A DNA stretch of 36,205 bases from Bacteroidia bacterium. Lineage in GTDB: Bacteria; Bacteroidota; Bacteroidia; Bacteroidales; Dysgonomonadaceae. Numbering within the stretch: position 1 is the first letter of the stretch; every line of letters begins with the position of its first letter. The DNA is taken from the NCBI GenBank assembly GCA_025999435.1, contig BNXH01000014.1, positions 1 through 36,205 on the forward strand. Direction: 5' to 3'. Positions 1 to 8,073 of the stretch are shown here, piece by piece. The notes under the pieces were generated by a model that was not told where the DNA came from, did not search any database, and worked only from the letters and a program-made list of their open reading frames with translations. The position numbers were made by a program, and so were the translations under genes.

Positions 1-2470
1 TAATAGCCAGTTCGATATTCCCACCCAGTTCTTCGGTTTTTTGCATCACTTCCAGCTTCTCCGTTTCCTCGGTCGTGTAGGTCATGTATTCCTCGGCGCT
101 GACCTCGGTGGCGTACACCGCCGACTGCACCCCGCCCAGACCAAACCACACCTCCTTGTATTTTCTTGAAGGGTTGTTGGCCATGTTGATGGAGAGGATT
201 TGCCCTTTTTCCTTTTCGGTAAGTCCCAAAAGGGCTTGGATACTGTCGAACTTGTTCATGTACTTGCGCTGGTCTAACAGTATCTTGCAGTCGGAGTTGT
301 TGATGATGGATTCCTTGACGACGGGCGAGGCGATGATGTCGTCTATTTCCTGCGTTACGACGACGGCTTCCCCGAAATATTTCCTTACCGTTTTGTACAT
401 ATATTTCAGATACTCAGCCATATTCGCGGACGAAAGGGCTTTCCATGCCTCCTCTACAATCAGTTGCTTGCGGACACCTTTCAGGCGGCGCATTTTGTTT
501 ATGAACGCCTCCATGATGATAATCGTAACCACGGGAAACAATTCCTTGTTCTCTTTTATGGAATCTATCTCGAAGACAATAAAGCGTTTGGAAAGCAGGT
601 CGATGTTTTTGTCCGAGTTGAGCAGGAAATCGAAGCGGCCGCCCCGGTAATACTGGCGAAGCGTGGTCAGCATGTTGTCGATATTAAAATCTTCGCGGCT
701 GACCTTGATTTCCCTTTCTTCCAGTTCCCGGCGGTAATCGTCCCGCATAAACTCGTAGAAGGTGTTGAACGAGGGGACGATAGAACGGTCTGCCCTTATC
801 CGCTCGATATACGCGGATACCGCGCTTCCGAGTTCGCCGCTTTCGGTTTTACTGACCCTGTCGTCCTCGGATTTCCAGAGCGTGAGGAGCAGCGTCTTGA
901 TGCTGTCCTTCTTCTCGACGTCGAACACATAGTCGTCCGTGTAGAACGGATTGAACGAAATCGGGCTTTCCTCGGTGTAGGTGAAATAGATGCCGTCTTC
1001 CCCTTTGGTTTTCCGGCGTATCATTTCACACAGTCCCTGGTAGGAATTTCCCGTGTCCATGAGGACGACGTGCGTCCCCTGTTCCCAGTATTGCCTCACG
1101 AGGTGGTTCATAAAGAAGGATTTTCCCGAACCCGAAGGCCCCAAGACAAACTTGTTGCGGTTCGTGGTAATTCCCTTTTTCATCGGAAGGTCGGAAATAT
1201 CCACATGGAGGGGCTTTCCCGACACGCGGTCGCACATCCTGATGCCGAAGGGCGAGGGGGAGCTTTTGTAGTTGGTTTCCCCGGTAAAGAAGCACAGGGC
1301 GGGTTCGATAAACGTGTAAAACGATTCCTCCGCCGGAAAGTCCCCCGCGTTGCCGGGCATGGCCGCCCAGTAGAGCGTTGCCGCGTCCGTCGTGTTGTGG
1401 CGCGGCTTGCACTCCATGAGCGCCAACTGGCTGCCTACGTCGTTGCGGATATGCTTGAGTTCATCCGCGTCGTCGCTCCACGCCATGACGTTGAAGTGCG
1501 CCCTGACCGAAGTCAAGCCGAAGCTGTGCGCTTCGTTCAGGTACTTGTCTATCCACTCCTTATTTATCTGGTTCCCACGAGAATAACGGGAAAGCGACTG
1601 CATGTTCCTTGCGGATTTTTCAAACTTCCGCAGGTTTTCCGCGCTATCATCCAAGAAAATGTATTGATTGTACACATGGTCGCAGGACAACAGCAGTCCG
1701 ATGGGTGCGGCAAAACTCAACCGGCAGTCGCTCCGGTCGGTGGACAAACGTTCATAGCGCATATCCGTCCCAACCGTTCCGGGCAAATCCTCCACGTCCG
1801 ACACCGTGTGCAGGCAAATATGTTTATCGCCCACACGAAGGCCGTCCGCTCCGAGTTCCATATCCTCCAGGCAGGTTGTGTCGTCGAGCGACAGGGCAAA
1901 GTATTTTTCGATAAGCCCCGCGCTTTCCGGCGTTCCCGTTATTTCGTCCGAAGCAAGGCGCGTGAGGCGGACAAACCCGCTGTCGTTCACGATGCGCTCG
2001 AATTGCCCGACAGCCTCCAGGAATTTTACCGCCGTGTCCTTATTGACTTCCTTCGGGATAATGTTACCCCGGCAAAGACTGGAAAAGTTGCTTTGCATGC
2101 GCATCCGCTCTTTCGTCGTCTTTGTCAGGTAGAGGAAACAGGTGTGGTTCAGGTAGGGACGTTCGTTAAAATGCCTTTCAAAAGACCGGGACAGGAAGCT
2201 CATGTCTTCCCTGTCCGTTTCCGGCTTGTAGTTCTCTTTTGTGAACCAGTCCTGCTTTTGGATAACCGAGTAGTCAGGCAGCACCTTCACCGCTTTCGCC
2301 CATGCCGAGTGTATCGCTTCATATTCGGCGGAGGTTACGGTGAACAGTTCGGGCAAGTCCACCCGGAAAGCTACCGTAATATCCGCGTCCTTGCTGATGA
2401 TGCAGCCGTGCTCCACCGAAAGCAAGGGGAACTTGCTTTCGATGGTGGCTGCCTTTAGTACGTTACGCAT
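1..2470 (-). CDS. traG: TraG conjugation ATPase (VirB4-like), C-terminus cut by window edge
   Basis: This is the cytoplasmic ATPase that powers the Bacteroidetes type IV transfer channel. I read it on the minus strand from the ATG at 2470 (MRNVLKAATIESKFPL); about 823 codons are present without a stop and the gene continues beyond position 1. A Walker A motif (GPSGSGKS) lies near 1118-1140, about residue 445. A Walker B-type stretch (LIVEEAWKAL) lies near 435-462, about residue 670. Both are at the spacing expected of VirB4/TraG ATPases. The start overlaps the end of traF by 8 bases, so the two genes are probably translationally coupled. A long open frame on the opposite strand here is only a shadow of this gene. 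The family call is firm; the missing end cannot be judged. Confidence 0.93.
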   Translation of the reverse strand, partial: MRNVLKAATIESKFPLLSVEHGCIISKDADITVAFRVDLPELFTVTSAEYEAIHSAWAKAVKVLPDYSVIQKQDWFTKENYKPETDREDMSFLSRSFERHFNERPYLNHTCFLYLTKTTKERMRMQSNFSSLCRGNIIPKEVNKDTAVKFLEAVGQFERIVNDSGFVRLTRLASDEITGTPESAGLIEKYFALSLDDTTCLEDMELGADGLRVGDKHICLHTVSDVEDLPGTVGTDMRYERLSTDRSDCRLSFAAPIGLLLSCDHVYNQYIFLDDSAENLRKFEKSARNMQSLSRYSRGNQINKEWIDKYLNEAHSFGLTSVRAHFNVMAWSDDADELKHIRNDVGSQLALMECKPRHNTTDAATLYWAAMPGNAGDFPAEESFYTFIEPALCFFTGETNYKSSPSPFGIRMCDRVSGKPLHVDISDLPMKKGITTNRNKFVLGPSGSGKSFFMNHLVRQYWEQGTHVVLMDTGNSYQGLCEMIRRKTKGEDGIYFTYTEESPISFNPFYTDDYVFDVEKKDSIKTLLLTLWKSEDDRVSKTESGELGSAVSAYIERIRADRSIVPSFNTFYEFMRDDYRRELEEREIKVSREDFNIDNMLTTLRQYYRGGRFDFLLNSDKNIDLLSKRFIVFEIDSIKENKELFPVVTIIIMEAFINKMRRLKGVRKQLIVEEAWKALSSANMAEYLKYMYKTVRKYFGEAVVVTQEIDDIIASPVVKESIINNSDCKILLDQRKYMNKFDSIQALLGLTEKEKGQILSINMANNPSRKYKEVWFGLGGVQSAVYATEVSAEEYMTYTTEETEKLEVMQKTEELGGNIELAI

Positions 2471-2798
2471 ACGCGGCCTCCTTTCTCTTAGGACGCAGGA
2501 AGAAGCGGCGCGAGTTTTTGCGGTTAATAAGATAACGCGGGTGCTGGCGTTTTGCCAGCAGTTTCATCAGCCCGTGTTCCCCATATTTCGCGTTCAGGTT
2601 GAAGGTCAGCCATACCAGACAAGAGGCGGCAATTACACCGAAGCCGATGCAAAACCATTGATCGACGCCCGCCATGTAAAGGATGACGAAGACGACGAAC
2701 ACGGCCAGCAGGCCGCCTGCAAAAATAAAGAGGTACTGTGCCTTTAAGCCCTTGAACTCGACGCTCTTTCCGATTCCTTTATTTATATTATACTCCAT
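2463..2798 (-). CDS. traF: TraF, DUF4133 family small inner-membrane transfer protein
   Basis: A 111-residue protein with two adjacent hydrophobic segments (about residues 24-45 and 48-68) after a short polar N-terminus that starts MEYNINKGIGKSVEFKGLKA. It ends in a strongly basic tail rich in Arg and Lys. This matches the DUF4133/TraF proteins that sit between TraE and TraG in Bacteroidetes conjugative transposons. They resemble VirB3 in size, topology and position next to the VirB4-like ATPase, so a role in assembling the channel at the inner membrane is inferred. Its stop overlaps the traG start by 8 bases, and 21 bases separate it from traE. Confidence 0.9.
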   Translation of the reverse strand: MEYNINKGIGKSVEFKGLKAQYLFIFAGGLLAVFVVFVILYMAGVDQWFCIGFGVIAASCLVWLTFNLNAKYGEHGLMKLLAKRQHPRYLINRKNSRRFFLRPKRKEAAYA

Positions 2799-2819
2799 TC
2801 TGTTAGTTGTTTGGAGTGA

Positions 2820-3119
2820 TTATAAAAAGAAGGAGCGCAGGATGGTGGCGGCTACAATCAGGAAGATACACGCTCCGAACCACGACGCGGCGGTTTTGCT
2901 CGTGTCGGGGTCGCCCGAACTGAACTTGTTATACACTTTGATGCCTCCGATCAGCCCCACAACGGCGCCGATGGCGTATATCAGTTTTGTACCGGGATCG
3001 AAATAACTGGTGACCATGTTGGTCGCTTCGGTGATACCGCCGATACCGTTGCCTTGTGCGAAGGCGTTGGCAGCGGCAAGGATAGCCACCGCCGACATAA
3101 GAATCTTTTTCCTTGTCAT
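2820..3119 (-). CDS. traE: TraE, DUF4134 family (VirB2/pilin-like) transfer protein
   Basis: A 99-residue protein with an N-terminal signal-like segment ending in ANAFAQ (about residues 1-22). Two hydrophobic helices follow (about 44-60 and 80-97), separated by a short polar loop with SSGDPDTSK. This is the layout of DUF4134/TraE proteins. They are compared with VirB2 pilins because they are small, processed at the N-terminus and have two transmembrane helices, but the pilin role is inferred. The start was chosen because it gives a complete signal segment. The gene lies in the tra operon ahead of traF, after a 162-base gap from traD that is unusual for this otherwise tight operon. Confidence 0.9.
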   Translation of the reverse strand: MTRKKILMSAVAILAAANAFAQGNGIGGITEATNMVTSYFDPGTKLIYAIGAVVGLIGGIKVYNKFSSGDPDTSKTAASWFGACIFLIVAATILRSFFL

Positions 3120-3281
3120 TGCTAATTTTTTTTAATTTGGCGGGCATGGGGCGGGATTAGTCCCCACGCGCCGCCGGTGGATAATTGCTTTTTTTACTTT
3201 CTCGAATTTTTTCAGTGGTTGGCGTCCGTGAGCTAACCGTAATCTCTTTGCTTCATACCTCTTTTTTTTAATTGTTAATCA
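3120..3281. other. traD-traE intergenic gap
   Basis: This 162-base gap holds T-rich and G-rich stretches and an imperfect inverted repeat near 3219-3240 (GGTTGGC ... GCTAACC). I see no open frame of note and no classical terminator. It could hold an RNA processing signal or a weak promoter for traE, but nothing in it is decisive. Confidence 0.4.
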
Positions 3282-4028
3282 CTATGCGAATGCCCGCGGA
3301 TCAAAGTCTTTGGGCGCTTTCACGTTTGGTTCATCGTTTGCTTCGCCCGCTTCCCGCTTGTGGCGGTGGTAGGCGGCAAAATAGTCATCCATCAGTTTAC
3401 CGGCGGTGGCTTTCTTTTTCGGCTCGCCGGACACGGCCTGTTCAAACATATCGGTCTGCCTGACCTCTGCCAGAACCCGCCCGGCTTCTTCCCGCTGTTC
3501 GGAACTGGCGGCTTCGGGATTCTCTACCGTTTTCACCATGCCCGACAAGTCGTCGAAGTTTACTCCCGTCGCCATACTTGCTCCGGCGGGTTCCCCCGCT
3601 TCCCCGCTTTCTTCGGAATCTACGTTGTCTTCGTAACCGTCGGATGCTGACCCCTCCGGCTCGTCATTGAAACTTAAATCTATTTCGCCGGAATCATCCG
3701 TTCCGCCCGAAGAAAAAACCTTGTCCAACTGGGAGGTAGGGATCGCCACCGGAGTGTCCGGGCTTTCCCTACCTGCGTTTCCGGGAGCAAATGTAGGCGT
3801 ATTTTCTTCACATTTTTCGCTTTTAATCAGCGTGGTAGCTTGTGGCAGCGAGTGGCGCAGGTCGAAGCCGCTTTTCCCGATGATGTCCTCTTTGGGCGGC
3901 GACTTGAACGGGTTGAACGCCGGGCGTTTCGCTGCGTTCCTTTTCCGTTTTACCGACCGTTCCCACACGAGGTAGCAGGCGAGGAAAATCAGGTACAGCA
4001 CGATGGCTGTAATGAATATCCGAATCAT
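3282..4028 (-). CDS. traD: TraD-like membrane-anchored transfer protein
   Basis: A 248-residue protein with a single N-terminal membrane helix (about residues 4-24, MIRIFITAIVLYLIFLACYL), then a basic stretch and a long acidic, Ser/Gly/Glu-rich and probably disordered region. A charged C-terminal segment contains KLMDDYFAAYHRHKREAG. I place it by position (between traC and traE) and by its resemblance to TraD proteins of these elements. No enzymatic motif is visible; it is probably a structural or accessory component of the transfer machine. The codons for RHSLPQATTL (about residues 58-67) contain a copy of the GCCAC repeat found at three promoters in this window, with a good -7 box downstream, so this stretch of the gene may also be a promoter. 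Confidence 0.75.
   Translation of the reverse strand: MIRIFITAIVLYLIFLACYLVWERSVKRKRNAAKRPAFNPFKSPPKEDIIGKSGFDLRHSLPQATTLIKSEKCEENTPTFAPGNAGRESPDTPVAIPTSQLDKVFSSGGTDDSGEIDLSFNDEPEGSASDGYEDNVDSEESGEAGEPAGASMATGVNFDDLSGMVKTVENPEAASSEQREEAGRVLAEVRQTDMFEQAVSGEPKKKATAGKLMDDYFAAYHRHKREAGEANDEPNVKAPKDFDPRAFA
3788..3856 (-). promoter_or_regulatory. GCCAC-repeat promoter module, copy D (inside traD)
   Basis: Read on the minus strand, GCCAC units begin at 3856 and 3846, with ACCAC at 3836. The core GCCACAAGCTACCAC occupies 3846-3832. Position 52 from the core start begins TACATTTG (3795-3788), a perfect TAnnTTTG -7 box. Core, spacing and orientation match the modules upstream of traA, mobC and the DUF3945 gene. 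It would transcribe traE onward. Because it lies in coding sequence, protein constraint is an alternative reason for its conservation. Confidence 0.5.
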
Positions 4029-4031
4029 GGA

Positions 4032-4304
4032 CTAAAACAGGTCGCCATTGCGTTGGCGGTAGAGTTCGTTGATTTCCTGCCGGTGCTCTTTGAAGTGTTC
4101 CGTCAGCACCGTGTCGATATAACCGCCAACGGTAATATCCCTGCCCTGGTCAGTGAACGACCGTACCAGGCGGGCGACAATCCCGTGTACGTCATGGCTG
4201 ATATACACGCATTGACGGGTTCTCAGTTCCCGGCGTTTAAGGAATTTGTCGGCTGGCGTACCCTGTGAGCTTTTGCCGCGCCCGAATATTATTATCTTTT
4301 TCAT
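4032..4304 (-). CDS. traC: TraC, DUF3408 family protein
   Basis: A DUF3408-type protein of about 90 residues, typical of Bacteroidetes conjugation operons. I start it at the ATG at 4304 (MKKIIIFGRGKSSQG) rather than at 4355. The longer reading would overlap traB by 29 bases and adds a non-conserved leader, whereas 4304 leaves a 22-base gap after traB. The body (VYISHDVHGIVARLV ... TVGGYIDTVLTEHFKEH) resembles that of TraB, suggesting the two are paralogues. The function is not established; the family is often found next to ParA-like TraA, so a DNA-binding or partition-accessory role is a reasonable guess. Confidence 0.82.
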   Translation of the reverse strand: MKKIIIFGRGKSSQGTPADKFLKRRELRTRQCVYISHDVHGIVARLVRSFTDQGRDITVGGYIDTVLTEHFKEHRQEINELYRQRNGDLF

Positions 4305-4326
4305 TTTCTTTGTCTTTATTAGTTGA

Positions 4327-4755
4327 TTAAAAACTTTTGTCGATACTGCTCTCATACAATTCGCTCAATTCGCCCTGAAAGGTTGAAAAATGGTGCTCCA
4401 GCACATTGTCGAGGAAGCTGAACAGGGAAACCTCGTTTTTGCCGATAACCTGTACAACTTTCAGGATGCGGTCGTGGTGTTCCTTGCGGATATACACCAC
4501 TTTGTTTACACGCGCCTTACCCCCGGCAACCTCTTTGACAAAAAGGGATTTGTAATCCTGTGCCTTACCACGACGCCGTTTGGTTTCTTCGCGGGGCGCT
4601 TCCTGCTCCTTTACCTCCTCCGGCTCTTCCGGTAAGGGTGCAATTGCCGTTTTAGGTGCTTCCGCCTGCTCCATGGAGGCTTTCAACGGCCTCTCACGGT
4701 TACCTACCTGATGGATGAAAGAAACTTCGTCCGCTTCAATTTTTTCCCTTGCCAT
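4327..4755 (-). CDS. traB: TraB, DUF3408 family protein
   Basis: A 142-residue protein with a charged, low-complexity N-terminal half rich in Glu, Pro and Lys/Arg, and a C-terminal DUF3408-type domain (about residues 80-140: VNKVVYIRKEHHDRILKVVQ ... FLDNVLEHHF). The domain looks like a small beta-strand plus two-helix fold, resembling ribbon-helix-helix proteins, and is shared with the next gene. Only 6 bases separate it from traA. A DNA-binding partner of the ParA-like TraA is plausible by analogy with ParA/ParB pairs but is inference. Confidence 0.82.
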   Translation of the reverse strand: MAREKIEADEVSFIHQVGNRERPLKASMEQAEAPKTAIAPLPEEPEEVKEQEAPREETKRRRGKAQDYKSLFVKEVAGGKARVNKVVYIRKEHHDRILKVVQVIGKNEVSLFSFLDNVLEHHFSTFQGELSELYESSIDKSF

Positions 4756-4761
4756 AACCTG

Positions 4762-5514
4762 TTACTTTAAGATTCCCAACAGTTCATCGACAAGCGCGTC
4801 CATGTTGCTACCTTTCACCAGCGATTTATCCGCCGGGAACAGCGTAGAACGGAACAGGGCTTTGTGACCGGTGTTTTGTTCCTTGCGGAAACGCTTGCTG
4901 TCCGGGACAAACGTTTGAAGGGTCGTAAATTCCAATTCCCTGATAACCGCCTCGTAAACGTCGTACAGTTCCGATTTTTCGCGGCCATCGACCATATTCC
5001 ACAGCAGGTACGTCCCTTTGATATGGGTTTTACCAACAGCCCTTACCTGGTCACGCAAGGCGATAAGGTAGTCCAGCGTACTTTCCATGACCACCCTGTC
5101 GGCGGCAATGGGGGCTATGATATAGTCCATGTTCAACAGGGTGCTTAACACGCCCTTGTTATTGACCGTGCCGGGCAGGTCGAAGAAGATGAAATCATAA
5201 TTACCCTGTGGGACAAGGTAGTCGGCATCGGCAAGGGCTTCCTCCGGGCTGCTGCCGATAACAGGCCATGCTTTTTTGTCCAGCCGGGTAAACTGTTCAT
5301 AGGCCATGCCCTTGTAGTGTTCATCTTCCGTAGCTAAAACCAAGTCGCGTTCCCGCATCCCGACAATAGAATGCTGCGGGTAATCGCAGTCGATTACAGC
5401 CACGTTGCAGCCTTTCACATAATGCAGGTAGCTTGCGACCAGTACAGTCAGGGTAGTTTTGCCTGCTCCCCCTTTTTGCGTGGCAAAGGCCACATAAACA
5501 GGATTTGTTTTCAT
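4762..5514 (-). CDS. traA: TraA, ParA/MinD-family ATPase
   Basis: A 250-residue ParA-type ATPase. The deviant Walker A motif KGGAGKTT occupies residues 14-21, with Lys14 as the signature lysine. A switch-like VAVIDCDYPQHS has Asp42 and Asp44, and FIFFDLPGT follows near residue 110. These are the landmarks of ParA/MinD/Soj proteins. In CTnDOT-like elements the homologue is the first gene of the tra operon; a role in regulating transfer or positioning the element or machinery at the membrane is inferred. The ATG at 5514 is the only sensible start. A leader of almost 400 bases with repeats precedes it. Confidence 0.92.
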   Translation of the reverse strand: MKTNPVYVAFATQKGGAGKTTLTVLVASYLHYVKGCNVAVIDCDYPQHSIVGMRERDLVLATEDEHYKGMAYEQFTRLDKKAWPVIGSSPEEALADADYLVPQGNYDFIFFDLPGTVNNKGVLSTLLNMDYIIAPIAADRVVMESTLDYLIALRDQVRAVGKTHIKGTYLLWNMVDGREKSELYDVYEAVIRELEFTTLQTFVPDSKRFRKEQNTGHKALFRSTLFPADKSLVKGSNMDALVDELLGILK

Positions 5515-5904
5515 TTGAACATTGTTTTAATTATACAATCGGTTGTTTAACTTTCTATTTTTATGTTTCTCTATTCGCTTATTTACTTTTACGGATTTTC
5601 AAAATGTTATTCGTTGATATACAGTCTTATTTGAATAAAAAAGTAAAAGGATAAATATTTAAATATTCTTTTATTGCTATTTTAATTTTTCATCGTATTA
5701 CCGTATTATCGCTGTAATCCGATAATCCCGTACCCTTTTATCCGCTCATTCATTCATCCGTTCATTCATCTGTCTTTTTATCCTTTTGATTTTTGGAATA
5801 AACACCCTTTGAAATTTTCGTTGATTTATTCTTATCCGATTTTAAAGTTTGAAACACATGAAATTTTATGCGTTTACATGTTCTTTTAAAATTGTTTTCA
5901 GCGG
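5515..5904. other. Long AT-rich leader of the tra operon
   Basis: No convincing gene is present. The stretch is very AT-rich and holds two perfect-length 12-base tandem units TCATTCATCYGT at 5750-5761 and 5762-5773. It also holds an inverted repeat ATTATCG/CGATAAT at 5705-5711 and 5720-5726. If transcription starts just after the -7 box at 5905-5912, all of this would be untranslated leader of the tra mRNA. Leader-level control (for example by a small RNA, as known for CTnDOT) is possible, and the tandem units could be binding sites for TraA/TraB. Confidence 0.5.
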
Positions 5905-5974
5905 CAAAGGAAAGCCTTCTTTTTGAGGTAACCACCATGTTTTCGGGTGGTGGCAGCTTGTGGCGTCGAGTGGC
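5905..5974 (-). promoter_or_regulatory. GCCAC-repeat promoter module, copy A (tra operon)
   Basis: On the minus strand, GCCAC units begin at 5974, 5964 and 5954, one DNA turn apart. The core GCCACAAGCTGCCAC runs 5964-5950. The -7-like TTCCTTTG lies at 5912-5905, at the same distance from the core as in the mobC and DUF3945 copies. It points at traA. Confidence 0.6.
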
Positions 5975-6010
5975 GTCGATGAGTGACACACAGCGCATTG
6001 GATATGCCCG

Positions 6011-6018
6011 TAACTTTG
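6011..6018 (+). promoter_or_regulatory. Bacteroidetes -7 box facing mobA
   Basis: TAACTTTG fits TAnnTTTG exactly and points toward mobA. I see no well-placed -33 TTTG. If used, the seven inverted repeats at 6101-6262 would all lie in the mobA leader RNA. Confidence 0.45.
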
Positions 6019-6100
6019 CCGGCGATAACGTTACGGTCGGGTGCGGGGTCGCCTTTTAAGTTTCAACAACACCCTCCAAACTGCCCTTTTCGCAACAAAC

Positions 6101-6262
6101 TTTTACCCGTTTAATTTGAGGGTAAAACTTTGCCCGTCGCGGGCAAAAAACATTTGCGTCCGGGCAAATAGCAAGGTATGTTTCGCGTAACGCGAAACGT
6201 TTTCCGTAACCGGAAAACCCTTGCCCTTGCAGGGGGCAAACTACCTCCGAAGTCGGTAGTTT
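6101..6262. repeat. Cluster of seven consecutive inverted repeats; candidate oriT
   Basis: Seven short inverted repeats lie end to end: 6101-6108/6120-6127 (TTTTACCC), 6129-6136/6140-6147 (TTTGCCCG), 6152-6157/6164-6169 (ATTTGC), 6180-6187/6191-6198 (GTTTCGCG), 6199-6206/6211-6218 (GTTTTCCG), 6221-6226/6234-6239 (TTGCCC) and 6238-6245/6255-6262 (AAACTACC). Arms are 6-8 bases, all perfect, with loops of 3-13 bases. The cluster sits 58 bases before mobA, where oriT would be expected for this family, so binding by the relaxase complex is the favoured reading. The nic site cannot be placed by eye. Confidence 0.6.
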
Positions 6263-6319
6263 AGGGGCGATGCTGCACCCGCCGTGACGGATTTGTGAAC
6301 CATTAAAAAAATCCGTGTT

Positions 6320-6754
6320 ATGAATGAAAGTAAAGAACCCCGTAAACGGGGAAAAGGCGGCAGGCCGCCCAAGAACGACCCGGCGGAACACTGCCTGATG
6401 GTGCGTTTTACCGACGCCGAGTACGCAGAGTTCCTCTCCATGTACGAGCAGTCGGGCATCCGCTCAAAGGCGCGTTTTATCCTTGCCCGTATTTTTGGCG
6501 AAGCGTTGCGCGTGATAAAAACCGACAGTTCGGCTCTCGATTTTGTGATGAAACTCTCTGCTTTGTACGGGCAAATCCGTTCCGTCGGCGTGAATTACAA
6601 TCAGGTGGTGAAGCAGCTTCACACCACTTTCGGCGAGAAAAAAGCGTTAGCGATGCTCTATAAATTGGAGCAGGAAACGATAGAATTGTCGAAAATCGGG
6701 CGGGAAGTGTTGCGGTTGTGCGAGCAATTCAAGAAAGAATATTTGCCTGAATAG
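6320..6754 (+). CDS. mobA: MobA, relaxosome accessory DNA-binding protein
   Basis: A 144-residue basic protein directly ahead of the relaxase gene (10-base gap). The N-terminus is Lys/Arg/Gly-rich. A ribbon-helix-helix-like region follows (about residues 26-60: CLMVRFTDAEYAEFLSMYEQ), and then a helical segment with the phrase GVNYNQVVKQL that is typical of MobC/MobA-type mobilization proteins. Such proteins bind oriT and help the relaxase nick it. The start ATG at 6320 follows an A-rich leader. The accessory relaxosome role is strongly supported by family resemblance and neighbours. Confidence 0.88.
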   Translation: MNESKEPRKRGKGGRPPKNDPAEHCLMVRFTDAEYAEFLSMYEQSGIRSKARFILARIFGEALRVIKTDSSALDFVMKLSALYGQIRSVGVNYNQVVKQLHTTFGEKKALAMLYKLEQETIELSKIGREVLRLCEQFKKEYLPE

Positions 6755-6764
6755 CGTAGAAAAC

Positions 6765-8054
6765 ATGGTTGCGGATATACATATAGGGAATAATTTGTAC
6801 GGCGCGTTGGCCTACAATCAGGAGAAAATTGATGCGGGTTTGGGTAAGATTCTGGAAACAAACCGTGTCTTTGTTCCTGCCGACGGGCAGTTTTCCGTAA
6901 GGGAATGTATGCGGGATTTTGAACGGGCTATGCCTGGACAGGTTACTACCACACGCGGAATTATCCATATTTCCCTGAATCCGCACCCGGAGGATAAGAT
7001 AAACGACGACCAATTAGCCGACATTGGACGGGAGTATATGGAGAAGCTGGGTTTTGGCGGCCAGCCCTACATGATATTCAAACACGAGGACATAGACCGC
7101 CAGCATTTGCACATTGTTTCTACCCGTGTCCGCAGCGACGGCTCATTAATCAGCGACAAAAAGGATTTTGAACGGAGCCGGAAGATTACCGATGACCTTG
7201 AAAAGAAATATGGCCTGCACCCAAAAGACAGGAAGCAGGGCGAGACGTGGCAGCTTTCTCCGGTAGATGCTTCGCGCAGCGACCTGAAAAAGCAAGTCGC
7301 CAATGCTATCAAGCCTTTGACGAGCATGTATAAATTTCAATCGCTCGGCGAGTACCGGGCGTTACTTTCCTTATATAATATAGGAGTAGAGAAAGTCGAG
7401 GGGAATAATCAGGGACACCAATACACGGGATTGGTGTATTCGGCGTTGGACGCCGATGGTAACCGTGTAGGCAAACCGCTGAAATCTTCCCTGTTCGGCA
7501 AGCAATATGGTATCGAGGCATTGGAGCAAACGATGAAAAAATCAGGCGAGGAAATCAAAGCAAAGGGAATTGTTGCTGATACCCGCGCTATCGTTTCTGT
7601 GTCCATGACGAAAGCCCGCACAGGAAGCGAGTTTCGAGCGAACTTGCAGAAGAAAGGTATTGACGTGCTATTGCGCTACGGTAATGGAGGACGTTTGTTC
7701 GGGGTAACGTTTATCGACCATAACAGCCGCACCGTCCTGAACGGTTCCGCGTTGGGTAAGGAGTTTTCAGCCAATGCGCTTTCCGCACGGTTCGTAGATT
7801 TTTCACAGCCACAAGAACACCGTGAGGATCTGCAATCGGTTACGCCGACACCCGTTCGTGAGAATCCGCATCCGGCGATGCAAACCGCCCATGAAGAAAA
7901 ACAACCGCAATCGGCTAAAGGATATTCGGGGGATAATTCGCCCGTCGGAACTTTGCTATCGGTACTGACACCGGAGCCGGGGCAGCATGATGATAACCAG
8001 CCTATGCCCTTGCGAAAGAAGAAGAAAAAACGGAGGTATGGGAGGCAGATGTAA
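6765..8054 (+). CDS. mobB: MobB relaxase (MobP/Bacteroides type)
   Basis: A 429-residue relaxase that nicks one strand at oriT and pilots it into the recipient. The metal-binding three-histidine motif is clear: His107, His114 and His116 in KHEDIDRQHLHIVSTR. Candidate catalytic tyrosines are in NNLYGALAY near the N-terminus. The relaxase domain covers about residues 1-200; the rest is a helical region with a Lys/Arg-rich C-terminus (RKKKKKRR). It follows mobA closely. Its stop is only 19 bases from the convergent end of the defence operon, and mobC, normally the next gene in CTnDOT-type cassettes, lies 9 kb away. Confidence 0.93.
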   Translation: MVADIHIGNNLYGALAYNQEKIDAGLGKILETNRVFVPADGQFSVRECMRDFERAMPGQVTTTRGIIHISLNPHPEDKINDDQLADIGREYMEKLGFGGQPYMIFKHEDIDRQHLHIVSTRVRSDGSLISDKKDFERSRKITDDLEKKYGLHPKDRKQGETWQLSPVDASRSDLKKQVANAIKPLTSMYKFQSLGEYRALLSLYNIGVEKVEGNNQGHQYTGLVYSALDADGNRVGKPLKSSLFGKQYGIEALEQTMKKSGEEIKAKGIVADTRAIVSVSMTKARTGSEFRANLQKKGIDVLLRYGNGGRLFGVTFIDHNSRTVLNGSALGKEFSANALSARFVDFSQPQEHREDLQSVTPTPVRENPHPAMQTAHEEKQPQSAKGYSGDNSPVGTLLSVLTPEPGQHDDNQPMPLRKKKKKRRYGRQM

Positions 8055-8073
8055 AATACTCTCTATAAAATCT

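Noticed and set aside
464..2458. A 664-codon open frame on the plus strand
   Set aside because: It is antisense to traG, whose minus-strand frame has Walker A and B motifs and the expected operon position. The plus frame encodes no recognisable domain.
5762..5998. A 78-codon minus-strand frame between traA and mobA
   Set aside because: It overlaps the GCCAC repeats and the -7 box of the tra promoter, has a low-complexity Lys-rich product and matches no family I know.
6101..6262. CRISPR-like or tandem repeat array
   Set aside because: The seven units are inverted repeats of different sequence, without a common repeat or regular spacers.
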